A DNA stretch of 64,000 nucleotides from Streptomyces hokutonensis (GTDB lineage: Bacteria; Actinomycetota; Actinomycetes; Streptomycetales; Streptomycetaceae): assembly GCF_000376565.1 (NCBI RefSeq), contig NZ_BARG01000063.1, positions 1 to 64,000 of the forward strand. The letters are read 5' to 3'. Position numbers and translations under genes: made by a program. Under the pieces are notes generated by a model that made no database searches, was not told the origin of the DNA, and was given only the letters and a program-made list of their open reading frames with translations. Position 1 is the first letter of the stretch, and each line of letters opens with the position of its first letter. Shown piece by piece: positions 1 to 8,742 of this stretch.

Positions 1-355
1 TGCGCTCCGTACGTGGTAATCCTCCGTGCGTTTCCCGCCTGCGTGCCGCCGCGCACCTCATCGTCGGACGGTGACCAAGCCACCCCGTCCGCGGCTCCCC
101 CTGACCCCGCCGTCGGCCGCACCCCGCGACGACTGCGAGCTGCGCAGCCGGCGCCGAAGCCGCACCAGCGGTAGGGCAGGCCCGGTGCGCTCCGTACGTG
201 GTAACCGCCCGCGCGCTTCCCGCCGCCGTCCCGCCGCGCACCCCATCGTCGAACGGTGACCAAGCCACCCCGTCTGCTCCTCCCGCTCCTCGCCGCCGCC
301 CTGCTCCTCCCCCTGCCCTCGGCGTCGGCCGCGCCCGGCCCTCGCGACGACTGCG
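1..355. repeat. Degenerate direct repeat of the glycosidase 5' end (period 185 bp)
   Basis: Bases 1-137 and 186-355 are two copies of the same segment. Both begin TGCGCTCCGTACGTGGTAA, and both carry a GTG start followed by codons for T-K-P-P-R (GTG at 71 and at 256, exactly 185 bp apart). The second copy is the intact start of the secreted glycosidase. In the first copy the hydrophobic core of the signal peptide is shortened in frame and homology ends after the codons for R-D-D-C. The first copy is therefore a truncated, decayed duplicate of promoter plus signal-peptide region. Any further copy to the left is outside the window. Confidence 0.8.
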
Positions 356-2859
356 GGGCGACCGGCTGGGCGCCGTCGGCCACCCGGATCGACCCGGCCG
401 ACACGTACCACCCGTACGTCGGCAACGGCTATCTCGGCACCCGGGTCCCGCCCGTCGGCGCGGGCTACGCGGCGTCCGGCGAGAAGACCGGCTGGCCGCT
501 CTACACCCCGCGCTACGACGGCGCGTTCGTCTCCGGCCTCTATGCCCGGGGCCCCGCGAACACCGCTGGTCGCGAGGCCCTCGCCGCGCTCCCGACCTGG
601 ACCGGCCTCGACGTGACGGCGGGCTCCGAGACGTACGGCAGCGGCAGCCGGATCACGCGGTACCGCCAGACCCTCGACCTGCGCTGCGGCTACGTCCGTA
701 CGTCCCTCACCTGGACGACGAAGGACGGCCGCCGCACCGACCTGGTCTACGACGTCCTCACCTCCCGCGACAGTGAACACACCGGCGCCGTGCACCTGCG
801 CGTGACCCCGCACTGGGACGGCGAACTCACCCTCACCGACCGCCTCGACGGCCGCGGTGCCCGCCGCGTCACGCCGACGGCCGGCGGCCCGGTCGGCGCG
901 CACACCATCGGCGTCGCGTTCCGCACGGACGGGACCGGTGTCGACGGCGCGCTGGCCTCCGTACTGGACGCGCCCGGCAGTCCCCAACGTGCCGTCCGCA
1001 GCAGGAAGTTGAGCGCCAGTCAGACGGCGGTCCTGCCCGTCCGCTCCGGTCGTACCTACACCGCCACCAAGTACGTCGGCGTCGACACCACCCTCACCTC
1101 GCGCGATCCCCGGGCCGCCGCCCAGGACGCCGCCGGGCGGGCCGCGCGGCGCGGGTGGGACGCGCTGCTCGCCGCGCACAGTGCCGCGTGGCGGGCGCTG
1201 TGGTCGTCCGACATCGAGGTGCCCGGCCATCCGGATCTGCAACTCTGGGCCCGTTCCGCCCAGTACGGGCTGCTGACCGCGCTGCGCCCCGGCGCCCGGA
1301 ACAGCATCGCGCCCGCCGGGCTGACCAGCGACAACTACGCGGGCATGATCTTCTGGGACGCCGAGACCTGGATGTTCCCCTCCCTGCTCACCACCCACCC
1401 CGACCTCGCCCGCCCGGTCCTCGACTACCGCTACCGCACCCGCGCGGCCGCCGCCGAGAACGCCGCGAAGACGGCGGTGAAGGGCCTGTTCTTCCCGTGG
1501 ACCAGCGCGAGCCACGGTCTGCTGTGGAACGAGTGCCAGAGCTGGCAGCCACCGCACTGCCTCACCCAGAACCACCTCCAGGGCGACATCGCCCTCGCCG
1601 CCCGCCAGTACTACCTCGCCACCGGCGACCGCACCTGGCTCCGCGCGGAAGGCTGGCCCCTCCTCAACGGCCTTGCCCAGTACTGGACTTCGCGGGTAAC
1701 GAAGAACCCCGACGGCTCCTACTCCATCAAGGAGGTCGCCGGCCCCGACGAGTACAGCAACGGCGTGAACGACGCCGTCTACACCAACGCCGTCGCCGCC
1801 ACCGCCCTCCGCGCCGCCACCGAAGCGGCCCGCACCCTGGGCCGGCCCGCCCCCGCCGACTGGCTCACCATCGCCGACCACCTCCGCATCCCCTACGACC
1901 CGAAACGCAAGATCTTCCTCCAGTACGACGGCTACAACGGCTCGGGGATCAAGCAGGCCGACACCGTGCTGCTGATCTACCCGCTGGAGTGGCCGATGCC
2001 CGCCGGCGCCGGAGCCGCCACCCTCGACTACTACGCCCAGCGCACCGACCCGGACGGCCCCGCCATGACCGACGCCGTCCACGCGATCGACGCGGCGGCC
2101 GTCGGCGAACCCGGCTGTGCCGCGTACACCTACCTCCGGCGGGCCTACCAGCCGTTCGCGCGCGGCCCGTTCGCCCTCTTCTCCGAGTCGCGCGGCGACA
2201 AGGCGGGCGCCTCCGACCCCCTCGCCGGCTCCCCCGCGCAGGACTTCCTCACCGGCAAGGGCGGCTACCTCCAGGTCTTCACCCACGGCCTGACGGGCCT
2301 CCGACTGCGCCCCGACACCCTCCACCTGGACCCGAGCCTGCCGCCCCAACTCCCGGACGGGGTACGCCTGTCGGGCCTGCGCTGGCGCGGTCGTACGTAC
2401 GACATCGCGATCGGCGCGAAGACGACGACCGTACGGCTGCGCTCCGGGGCGCCCTTCGTACTGGACACCCCCGAGGGCCGCCGCACCCTCTCCGGCACGG
2501 TCACCCTGAAGACCCGGCGGCCCGACCTCACCCCCACCACCGACCTGGCCCGCTGCCGTCCCGCGACGGCGAGTTCCTCGGAGTCCGGCCGCTACCCGGA
2601 GGCGGCCGTGGACGGCAGCCCCGCGACCGCCTGGTCCCCGGGCGCCGACCACGCCTCGCTCACCGTGGACCTGGGCCGCCCGGTGCGGGTCGGGACGGTC
2701 CGGCCCACGTGGACGAAGCGGCCGGGGTCGTACACGGTCGAGGTCTCGGCGGACGGCCGCGCGTGGCACGCCCCGAACGGGACGCCCGCCCGGTACGTCC
2801 GTGTCACCGTGCGCGGCGGTACGGGTGCGGCTCTCGCCGAACTCGACGTACGCTCGTGA
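256..2859 (+). CDS. Secreted GH65-family glycosidase (acid-trehalase-like) with C-terminal discoidin domain
   Basis: An 867-residue exported enzyme, probably an inverting alpha-glucosidase of the GH65/acid trehalase type acting on disaccharides or glucosylated substrates outside the cell. The start is GTG. Residues 1-26 form a signal peptide (hydrophobic Leu/Ala core ending S-A-S-A-A). The (alpha/alpha)6 barrel occupies the middle and carries the GH65 signature G-P-D-E-Y followed by N-D-A-V-Y-T-N; Glu499 fits the general acid. There is no phosphorylase partner gene or phosphomutase nearby, so hydrolysis is more likely than phosphorolysis. The last ~110 residues (N-terminal motif A-T-A-S-S-S, then a Trp/Asp-rich beta segment) look like an F5/8 type C (discoidin) carbohydrate-binding module. 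A decayed copy of the 5' end lies immediately upstream. The substrate cannot be decided from sequence alone. Confidence 0.85.
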   Translation: MTKPPRLLLPLLAAALLLPLPSASAAPGPRDDCGATGWAPSATRIDPADTYHPYVGNGYLGTRVPPVGAGYAASGEKTGWPLYTPRYDGAFVSGLYARGPANTAGREALAALPTWTGLDVTAGSETYGSGSRITRYRQTLDLRCGYVRTSLTWTTKDGRRTDLVYDVLTSRDSEHTGAVHLRVTPHWDGELTLTDRLDGRGARRVTPTAGGPVGAHTIGVAFRTDGTGVDGALASVLDAPGSPQRAVRSRKLSASQTAVLPVRSGRTYTATKYVGVDTTLTSRDPRAAAQDAAGRAARRGWDALLAAHSAAWRALWSSDIEVPGHPDLQLWARSAQYGLLTALRPGARNSIAPAGLTSDNYAGMIFWDAETWMFPSLLTTHPDLARPVLDYRYRTRAAAAENAAKTAVKGLFFPWTSASHGLLWNECQSWQPPHCLTQNHLQGDIALAARQYYLATGDRTWLRAEGWPLLNGLAQYWTSRVTKNPDGSYSIKEVAGPDEYSNGVNDAVYTNAVAATALRAATEAARTLGRPAPADWLTIADHLRIPYDPKRKIFLQYDGYNGSGIKQADTVLLIYPLEWPMPAGAGAATLDYYAQRTDPDGPAMTDAVHAIDAAAVGEPGCAAYTYLRRAYQPFARGPFALFSESRGDKAGASDPLAGSPAQDFLTGKGGYLQVFTHGLTGLRLRPDTLHLDPSLPPQLPDGVRLSGLRWRGRTYDIAIGAKTTTVRLRSGAPFVLDTPEGRRTLSGTVTLKTRRPDLTPTTDLARCRPATASSSESGRYPEAAVDGSPATAWSPGADHASLTVDLGRPVRVGTVRPTWTKRPGSYTVEVSADGRAWHAPNGTPARYVRVTVRGGTGAALAELDVRS

Positions 2860-2901
2860 CATCCAGGTATCGGTGACGCCCAACCACCCTTACCAGCAAG
2901 G

Positions 2902-5121
2902 TCAGTTGGCCTCGGCCGCCAGCCGCTGCTGTTCCTCCTCGACGATGCGGCGGGCCAGCGTGGCGTCCGATATGTCGACCGCGTCCGGCGTGGCGTCCGC
3001 GAGGTCACTGCGCCGGGCGAACCGGTCGAAGAGGCGGTCCTTGTTCTTGAGGATGGTCAGGAGCCGGTCGTCCACGCTGTCGGTGGCGAGCATGCGGTGC
3101 ACCTGGACCGTGCGTATCTGGCCCATGCGGTGGACGCGGGCCACGGCCTGGTGCTCCACCGTCGGCTTGACCTGGGGTTCGCAGAGGATGACCAGGGAGG
3201 CGGCCTGGAGGTTGAGGCCGACCCCGCCCGCGCTGATCTGGGCGAGCAGCACGGCGTGGCCGGGGGCCTGGGTGAAGTCGTCGACCAGTTGCTGCCGACG
3301 GAGGGCCGGGACGCTCCCGGAGATCGTCCCGGTCACCCGCATTCCGGGCTCGTCCAGTGCGCGCCGGACGGTGGTCAGCACATCGCGGAAGTACGAGAAG
3401 ACCACCACCTTCACGCCGTTCTCCGCGGCCTCGGCGACCAGTTCCCGCAGGCGCTGGAGCTTGGCCGACTTCTCGGCGTCGGCGTAGGCGGCCCGGCGCA
3501 TCGCCATGAAGTTCCCGGCGCCGACCGCGCGGTCGTAGGCCTCGCGGTCGGCGGCGCCGAGCTCCACCCACTCGTCGACCTGGACCAGGGCGGGCAGTTC
3601 GGTGAGGACGTCCACCTGGTTGCGGCGCAGATAGGCGGGGGCGACGGACTTGCGGAAGGCCTGGGGTCCGGCCGCCGCCGTGCCGTTGCGGACCGTCGGC
3701 AGCAGTTCGGGGCGGAGGTGGCGGACGAGGGTGCGGAACTCGTCGACGTGGTTCTCCATGGGCGTACCCGTCAGGAAGAGCACGCGGTCGCAGCGCTCGG
3801 TCCACAGGGCGACCGACTTGGTGCGGCGGGTGTCCGGGTTCTTCACGTAGTGGGCCTCGTCGACGACGAGCATGCCCGGGGTGGGGCCGGGCGGGGCCTC
3901 GCCCCTGGGCTTCCGGAGCTTTGGCTTCCTGCTCTCGGGCGCGGGCAGGGTGTGCAGCGTGTCGAAGGTCGTGACCGCGACTCCCCCGCGCTCGCGCCAC
4001 TCCCCGTAGGCCTCCTGCCGGTCCGGGCCGTGCACGGGCAGGGCGCGCAGGGTGCTGCGGGCGCCGATCTCCCGGGTCCAGTTGATGAGCACGCCGGCCG
4101 GGCAGACCACAAGGAAGTGGCTGTGCCCCTCGGCCGCGAGATGGGCCAGTACGGCGATGGCCTGGATGGTCTTGCCGAGTCCCATCTCGTCCCCGAGGAC
4201 GACCCGGCGCTGGGCGAGCGCGAACCGGGCGCCGAACGACTGGTAGCCGCGCAGCGAGACCCTCCGGTGGGTGTCGTCCAGCTGCTGGGCGTGCACGCGC
4301 TCGGCCAGCTCCGAGGGCAGGAAGCCCTCGCTCGCCGCGTGGTCCGGCAGCACGCCGTCGACCTCGGCGAGCTGGCTGTAGTACTCGGCCGACCGCAGCT
4401 CGAAGTCGACCAGGGCCTCGATGTCGGAGACCGGCGGGCGCAGCAGGTCGGTGGAGGCCTGGGCGATCAGCAGCGGTACGCCCCGGGCGGTGGCGTCGGC
4501 GACGAGTTCGTGGAGTTCGGCGACCGCCGCGAGCGCGCCGGCCCTGCGGCGACGTCCCGCGAGCGCCATCAGCAGCCTGCTGGTGGCGGGCCGGGCCACC
4601 GGAAGCAGCGCGCCGAGCCGTTCGTCGAGCCGGGTGGCCGCGTCCAGTGCGCGGCGCAGCTCGGGGCCTGCCTCGACGAGCCGCTGCAGGGCGACGACCA
4701 GGGCGGTGGTGCGGGGGTCGGGGTCGTCGGCGTCGATGCGGACGGAGACGGTCTCCCCGACGGCCCGCGCGATCTGCCGGGCCGCGGCGAGCGCCCGGTC
4801 GGCGGTCTGCTGTCCCACGCCGGGCAGTTGCCGCAGCTCGTACCGGCTCGCCTCGTGCACCGCGCGCACGGAGGTGAGCCCCGCCGCCTCCACGGCGCCG
4901 AGCCGCAGCCGCCCCTCGGTGACATCCTTCAGCCTGCCAACGGGGATGGACTCCAGCTCCTGGGCGACGAGTTCGGCCCGCAGCGGTTCCAGCGCGGAGC
5001 GGACGGTGTCGAGGGCGCGGGTGTGGTCGGCGCGCAGGGCGCGTGCCACGTCGTACAGCCGCGTCCCCCGCGAGCACAGCTCCCTGATCTGCCGCCCGCC
5101 GCGCGGAAACTCCCCCTCCAT
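2902..5121 (-). CDS. SNF2-family DNA-dependent ATPase/helicase
   Basis: A SNF2/Swi2 superfamily-2 translocase of about 739 residues. Counting from an alternative upstream start at 5139, a helix-hairpin-helix-like stretch (Q-L-P-G-V-G) lies near residue 106, motif I D-E-M-G-L-G-K-T at 317-324 and motif II D-E-A-H at 427-430. These are followed by motif III (L-T-G-T-P), motif V (G-G-V-G-L-N-L-Q-A) and motif VI (Q-A-V-A-R-V-H-R-M-G-Q). This full set indicates dsDNA translocation or remodelling, probably in repair or transcription. The ATG at 5121 is preferred because GGGGGTG precedes it; the ATG at 5139 remains possible. The gene is single and convergent with the glycosidase. No methyltransferase or nuclease is linked to it, so there is no reason to call it a restriction or defence component. 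Confidence 0.85.
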   Translation of the reverse strand: MEGEFPRGGRQIRELCSRGTRLYDVARALRADHTRALDTVRSALEPLRAELVAQELESIPVGRLKDVTEGRLRLGAVEAAGLTSVRAVHEASRYELRQLPGVGQQTADRALAAARQIARAVGETVSVRIDADDPDPRTTALVVALQRLVEAGPELRRALDAATRLDERLGALLPVARPATSRLLMALAGRRRRAGALAAVAELHELVADATARGVPLLIAQASTDLLRPPVSDIEALVDFELRSAEYYSQLAEVDGVLPDHAASEGFLPSELAERVHAQQLDDTHRRVSLRGYQSFGARFALAQRRVVLGDEMGLGKTIQAIAVLAHLAAEGHSHFLVVCPAGVLINWTREIGARSTLRALPVHGPDRQEAYGEWRERGGVAVTTFDTLHTLPAPESRKPKLRKPRGEAPPGPTPGMLVVDEAHYVKNPDTRRTKSVALWTERCDRVLFLTGTPMENHVDEFRTLVRHLRPELLPTVRNGTAAAGPQAFRKSVAPAYLRRNQVDVLTELPALVQVDEWVELGAADREAYDRAVGAGNFMAMRRAAYADAEKSAKLQRLRELVAEAAENGVKVVVFSYFRDVLTTVRRALDEPGMRVTGTISGSVPALRRQQLVDDFTQAPGHAVLLAQISAGGVGLNLQAASLVILCEPQVKPTVEHQAVARVHRMGQIRTVQVHRMLATDSVDDRLLTILKNKDRLFDRFARRSDLADATPDAVDISDATLARRIVEEEQQRLAAEAN

Positions 5122-5218
5122 GTCACCCCCCGCTCGCATGCGTCCCGTCGTGCGTCCATCGTGGCACCCACCACTGACAACGGGGACGGAAGCGGGCGGG
5201 CCAGGGGTTCCCGGCCGT

Positions 5219-5287
5219 CCGTCGGGCGTCGAACCGGTCGTCCGTCACGCGTCGAACCGGCCCTCCGTCAGGCGTCGAAGCCCGTCG
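5219..5287. repeat. Three tandem 23-bp repeats across the SDR stop codon
   Basis: Three imperfect copies start at 5219, 5242 and 5265 (core CCGTC-N-GGCGTCGAA or a one-base variant). The third copy encodes the last residues (G-F-D-A) and stop of the SDR gene on the minus strand. The other two lie just beyond the stop, so an in-phase slippage event would add or remove terminal codons. No function is apparent. Confidence 0.75.
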
Positions 5288-6098
5288 CCCGGGTCCGCTT
5301 CTCCCAGGCCGCGATGTCGCCGCGCACCTGGTCGAGGTGGCCGAGTACGGCGTCGACGGCGTCGTCGCCCAGGGGCAGGTGCAGCGGGGTCTCCTCGGCG
5401 TCGAGGGCGGCGAGGATGAGGGCCGCCGCCTTCGCGGGGTCGCCGGCCTGGCCGCCGTCGCCGCCGGAGACGAAGCCGCGGGTCTCGGTCACCTTGGCGT
5501 AGGCACCGCTGTCGGCGCTGACCCCGGCCCGGCTGGTGTCGAAGAGGGCGGTCCGGAAGGCGCCCGGCTCGACGATCAGCACCTTGATGCCGAACTCGGC
5601 GACCTCGTCCGCGAGCGCCTCGGACAGCCCCTCCAGCGCGAACTTCGTTCCGCTGTACGCCGAGAAGCCCGCGAAGGACATCTGCCCGCCCATGCTGCTC
5701 ATCTGCACGATCGCCCCGGAGCGCCGCTCCCGCATGAACGGCAGCACCGCGCGCGTGAGCGCGGCCGGCCCGAAGACATGCAGGTCGAACAGGTCCCGCA
5801 GCTCCTGCTCGGTGGTCTCCTCGAAGGCCCCGACGTGCGTACGGCCCGCGTTGTTGACGAGGACGTCGATCCGCCCGTGCCGCGCCACCACGTCCCGTAC
5901 GGCCGCCTCCGCCGCCCCCGTGTCGGTGACGTCCAGTCGCAGCGCCTCCAACTGGTCGGGGTGGGCGGCCACCAGGTCGTCCAGCGCCTCGGTGCGCCGG
6001 GCGGCGCCGACCACCACGTCACCGGCGGCGAGCGCGGCCTCCACGATCGCCCGCCCGAACCCGCTGCTGGCGCCGGTCACGAGCCACACCTTGTTCAT
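5268..6098 (-). CDS. Classical SDR family NAD(P)-dependent oxidoreductase
   Basis: A 276-residue short-chain dehydrogenase/reductase. The cofactor loop is T-G-A-S-S-G-F-G near residues 8-15, the N-N-A-G motif follows at about residue 87, and the catalytic Tyr/Lys pair is in Y-S-G-T-K with upstream Ser in the M-S-S-M-G stretch. All active-site residues are present. GGGAG lies about 6 bases before the ATG. It is transcribed divergently from a LysR-type regulator 88 bp away. This is the usual arrangement in which the LysR protein controls both genes, so the regulator probably senses the SDR substrate, which is unknown. Confidence 0.88.
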   Translation of the reverse strand: MNKVWLVTGASSGFGRAIVEAALAAGDVVVGAARRTEALDDLVAAHPDQLEALRLDVTDTGAAEAAVRDVVARHGRIDVLVNNAGRTHVGAFEETTEQELRDLFDLHVFGPAALTRAVLPFMRERRSGAIVQMSSMGGQMSFAGFSAYSGTKFALEGLSEALADEVAEFGIKVLIVEPGAFRTALFDTSRAGVSADSGAYAKVTETRGFVSGGDGGQAGDPAKAAALILAALDAEETPLHLPLGDDAVDAVLGHLDQVRGDIAAWEKRTRATGFDA

Positions 6099-6186
6099 GA
6101 CGTCTCCCTTTGAGATCCCTGTTTCCCTCTGCTGAACAGCCTGCTCCCGCCCCCGGTGACGCGTCCAAGACCTAAGCTCATAACCG

Positions 6187-7098
6187 ATGGCTATGACGAG
6201 AGACGTCCATGTGCGGGACCTGCGCTACTTCGTCGCGGTCGCCGAGGAACTGCACTTCACGCGCGCGGCCGAGAGGCTGTACGTGTCGCAGCCCGCGCTG
6301 AGCAAGCAGATCCGGGCGCTGGAGCGGCAGTTGGGCGCCGAACTGTTCCGCCGCGACCGGCAGGCCGTGACACTCACCCCGGTCGGCACGGCCCTGCTGC
6401 CGTACGCCGAGCGGATGTTGGCCCTCTGGGCGGAGGGCTCGTCCGCGCTGGCGGAGGTCAGTGCGGCCGAACGCAGCACCCTGGTGGTCGGCATGAGCAC
6501 CAGCCCCGGCCGGGGCGGTCTGCTGCCCGCGATCCGCTCCCGGTTCACGGCCGCGCGTCCGGAGGCGGTCGTACGGCTGCGGCAGGTGAGCTGGGACGAT
6601 CCGACGGCGGGGCTCGCGGACGGCGGCGCGGACGTCGCCTTCGTCTGGCTGCCGCTGCCCGACGCGGAGCGCTACGACTGGACGGTGGTCGCCGAGGAGC
6701 CCCGCCTGGTCGCCCTCCCGGACGCCCATGCGCTGGCCGCCCGCGCCGAGGTCGACTTCGCGGACCTCCTCGACGAGCCGTTCCTCGCCCTGCCGCCCGA
6801 CGCGGGCCCGCTGCGCGACCACTGGCTCGCCCTCGCCGAACGCGGTGGCCGACCGCCGCATATCGGGGCGGAGATCGCGAGCACGGAGGAGACGTACGAG
6901 GCGCTGGTCGCCGGTCTGGGCATCTGCCTGGTGGCCGCGGGCAACGCGCATCTGATCACGCTCGGCGGGGTCACCACCCGTCCGGTGCACGGCGTTCCGC
7001 CGAGCCGGTACGCCCTCGCGTGGCGGCGGGAGAACGGCGGCCGGCCGCTGGTGAGGGCGTACGCGGAGGCTTGCCGGGGGGTCAGGGGCGGGGGGTGA
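6187..7098 (+). CDS. LysR-type transcriptional regulator
   Basis: A 303-residue LTTR. The N-terminal winged helix-turn-helix is clear (R-D-L-R-Y-F-V-A-V-A-E-E-L-H-F-T-R-A-A through S-Q-P-A-L-S-K-Q-I), followed by the linker helix and a periplasmic-binding-like effector domain to the C-terminus. The start is ATG 6187, with an alternative ATG at 6193. Neither has a good ribosome binding site, so translation may be leaderless or nearly so. It lies divergent to the SDR gene at 5268-6098, and the 88-bp spacer is the expected operator location, although no unambiguous T-N11-A site stands out. The ligand is unknown. Confidence 0.85.
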   Translation: MAMTRDVHVRDLRYFVAVAEELHFTRAAERLYVSQPALSKQIRALERQLGAELFRRDRQAVTLTPVGTALLPYAERMLALWAEGSSALAEVSAAERSTLVVGMSTSPGRGGLLPAIRSRFTAARPEAVVRLRQVSWDDPTAGLADGGADVAFVWLPLPDAERYDWTVVAEEPRLVALPDAHALAARAEVDFADLLDEPFLALPPDAGPLRDHWLALAERGGRPPHIGAEIASTEETYEALVAGLGICLVAAGNAHLITLGGVTTRPVHGVPPSRYALAWRRENGGRPLVRAYAEACRGVRGGG

Positions 7099-7152
7099 GG
7101 CGCGTGGCTACTATGAGTCACCTTTGGGGAGTCTGGATCTTGGGGGGTAGTC

Positions 7153-8742
7153 ATGAGCACAGGTCGTTCCGGACGTACAAGACGCATACCGTTCGCTCTC
7201 GTCGGCGTGGCCCTGTTCGCGCCGCTGGTCGTTCCCGCCGCGTCCGCGCAGGCGGCGTCGGGCTCGCTGACCGTGACCACGCTGGGGCGGCACGGCGCGA
7301 AGGTGGCGACGACGGTGACCGTTGTCGCCGTGCCGTCCGACGAGACGTACAGCGTCAAGTCCGGCAAGAAGCTCAGCCTGCCCGCGGGCAAGTACCTCGT
7401 GATGGCCGACATCTCCGAGAGCACCGCGGACGGCCGGGGCACCGACACTCTCGGCGCGCAGGTCGTGTCGGTGTCGGGGGCCAAGTCCGTGACTCTGGAC
7501 GCCCGTAAGGGCAAGGCCGTGAAGGTGTCGCTCGACACCCCGGCCGATGTGACCGAGCCCGCCATGATCGGCGCGCAGGTGTGCGCCGCCGACGCCAGTA
7601 TGCCCTCCGCCGTCGCCGTGAGCGGCGGGAACTACGCGGGGTCCCTCTACGCCATCCCCAACTCCTCCAGGCTGCTGCAGTTCGGGTTCATGGCGCAGTG
7701 GTCCGGCAACGACAGCTACATCGCGGTGAAGAACACGACCGGTGTCCCGGCCGCGCCCGGCGGGTCGTTCAAGCGGTCCCAGCTGGCGACGATGCGTTTC
7801 TCGGTGCGCAGCGGGACGCAGATGGCGAACGAGCACGACGTCGCGCTCCAGGCCGCGCCCAAGGTCGACAACTGCACGACCGACATGTACGCCAACGTCA
7901 ACGGCGGCAGCGCGCCCTACAGCGCCACCGCCCATGTGACGCCCGGGAGTTGGCAGCCGCGCGACGACATCTTCGCGAGCAACGGGGACGACGTGTCAGG
8001 CGGTTTCCCGGCGGTGCGGACACTGAAGGCGGGGCAGAGCTTCACCCAGTCGTTCGGGCGGGCCGTGTGGAGCCCTCTGCACTACCTGCCCACCGTCTGG
8101 CAGAAGTCCGTGAACTTCATCCCGGACGCGCTGATCGGCGACCCCGACGTGGGCACGAGCGGTGCCGATCCGACGAAGGAGACGGTGGTCCTGTACAAGG
8201 GGAGCACCACCGTCAAGAAGCGGACGCTGACCAACTGGGGTTCCTCCGACGCCTCGTTCGCCGCCCGCATCAACTCGGCAGGCACCTACCGGCTGACCGT
8301 GGACGCCCACCGCTACCGCCCGGGCATCACCTTCCCGTCCGGCATGCTGTCGTCGCGCGTGACGCTCGACTGGCGGTTCAAGGCCGACCCGGCCAAGTCG
8401 GTGGTCGCCCCCGTCTTCATGACCCGCTTCCTGCCGGCGGGCCTCGACAGCCGCAACCGGGCGCAGGCGAACAGCGTCACGTCGGTCACCGTCAGCGCGG
8501 GCCGCGGATCCCAGGGCCCCGACGTCAAGTTCACCAAGTCGACGGTCAAGTCCCTGAAGGTCTGGGCCTCTTCGGACGGCGGCACGACCTGGAAGGCCGT
8601 GTCCGTCACCCGCTCCGGTACCTCCTGGAAGGCCGCCGTGCACAACCCGGCGTCGGGCGCGGTCGCCCTGCGCTCCCAGGTGACCGACTCCGCCGGCGGC
8701 ACGTCGACGGAGACGGTCTACCGCGCCTACGCGATCGGCTGA
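7153..8742 (+). CDS. Large secreted protein of unknown function
   Basis: A 529-residue exported protein I cannot assign to a family. An Arg-rich n-region and hydrophobic stretch (F-A-L-V-G-V-A-L-F-A-P-L-V) ending A-S-A-Q-A form a clear Sec signal peptide of about 34 residues. The mature part is rich in Ser, Thr, Val and Gly with alternating hydrophobic patterns, suggesting stacked beta-sandwich domains. The last ~90 residues (S-S-D-G-G-T-T-W-K-A-V) resemble the Ig-like tail found on some secreted actinobacterial proteases and adhesins. No catalytic motif is visible. A strong GGGGGG ribosome site precedes the ATG. Its 3' end overlaps the convergent sigma-factor gene by 16 bp. Confidence 0.75.
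   Translation: MSTGRSGRTRRIPFALVGVALFAPLVVPAASAQAASGSLTVTTLGRHGAKVATTVTVVAVPSDETYSVKSGKKLSLPAGKYLVMADISESTADGRGTDTLGAQVVSVSGAKSVTLDARKGKAVKVSLDTPADVTEPAMIGAQVCAADASMPSAVAVSGGNYAGSLYAIPNSSRLLQFGFMAQWSGNDSYIAVKNTTGVPAAPGGSFKRSQLATMRFSVRSGTQMANEHDVALQAAPKVDNCTTDMYANVNGGSAPYSATAHVTPGSWQPRDDIFASNGDDVSGGFPAVRTLKAGQSFTQSFGRAVWSPLHYLPTVWQKSVNFIPDALIGDPDVGTSGADPTKETVVLYKGSTTVKKRTLTNWGSSDASFAARINSAGTYRLTVDAHRYRPGITFPSGMLSSRVTLDWRFKADPAKSVVAPVFMTRFLPAGLDSRNRAQANSVTSVTVSAGRGSQGPDVKFTKSTVKSLKVWASSDGGTTWKAVSVTRSGTSWKAAVHNPASGAVALRSQVTDSAGGTSTETVYRAYAIG

Noticed and set aside
58..2883. Very long open frame (over 900 codons) opposite the glycosidase gene
   Set aside because: It is an antisense shadow caused by high third-position GC: composition is Gly/Arg/Val-rich without domains, and the plus-strand gene has clear family motifs.
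3097..5502. Long plus-strand frame opposite the SNF2 gene
   Set aside because: Shadow frame; the SNF2 helicase motifs are on the minus strand.
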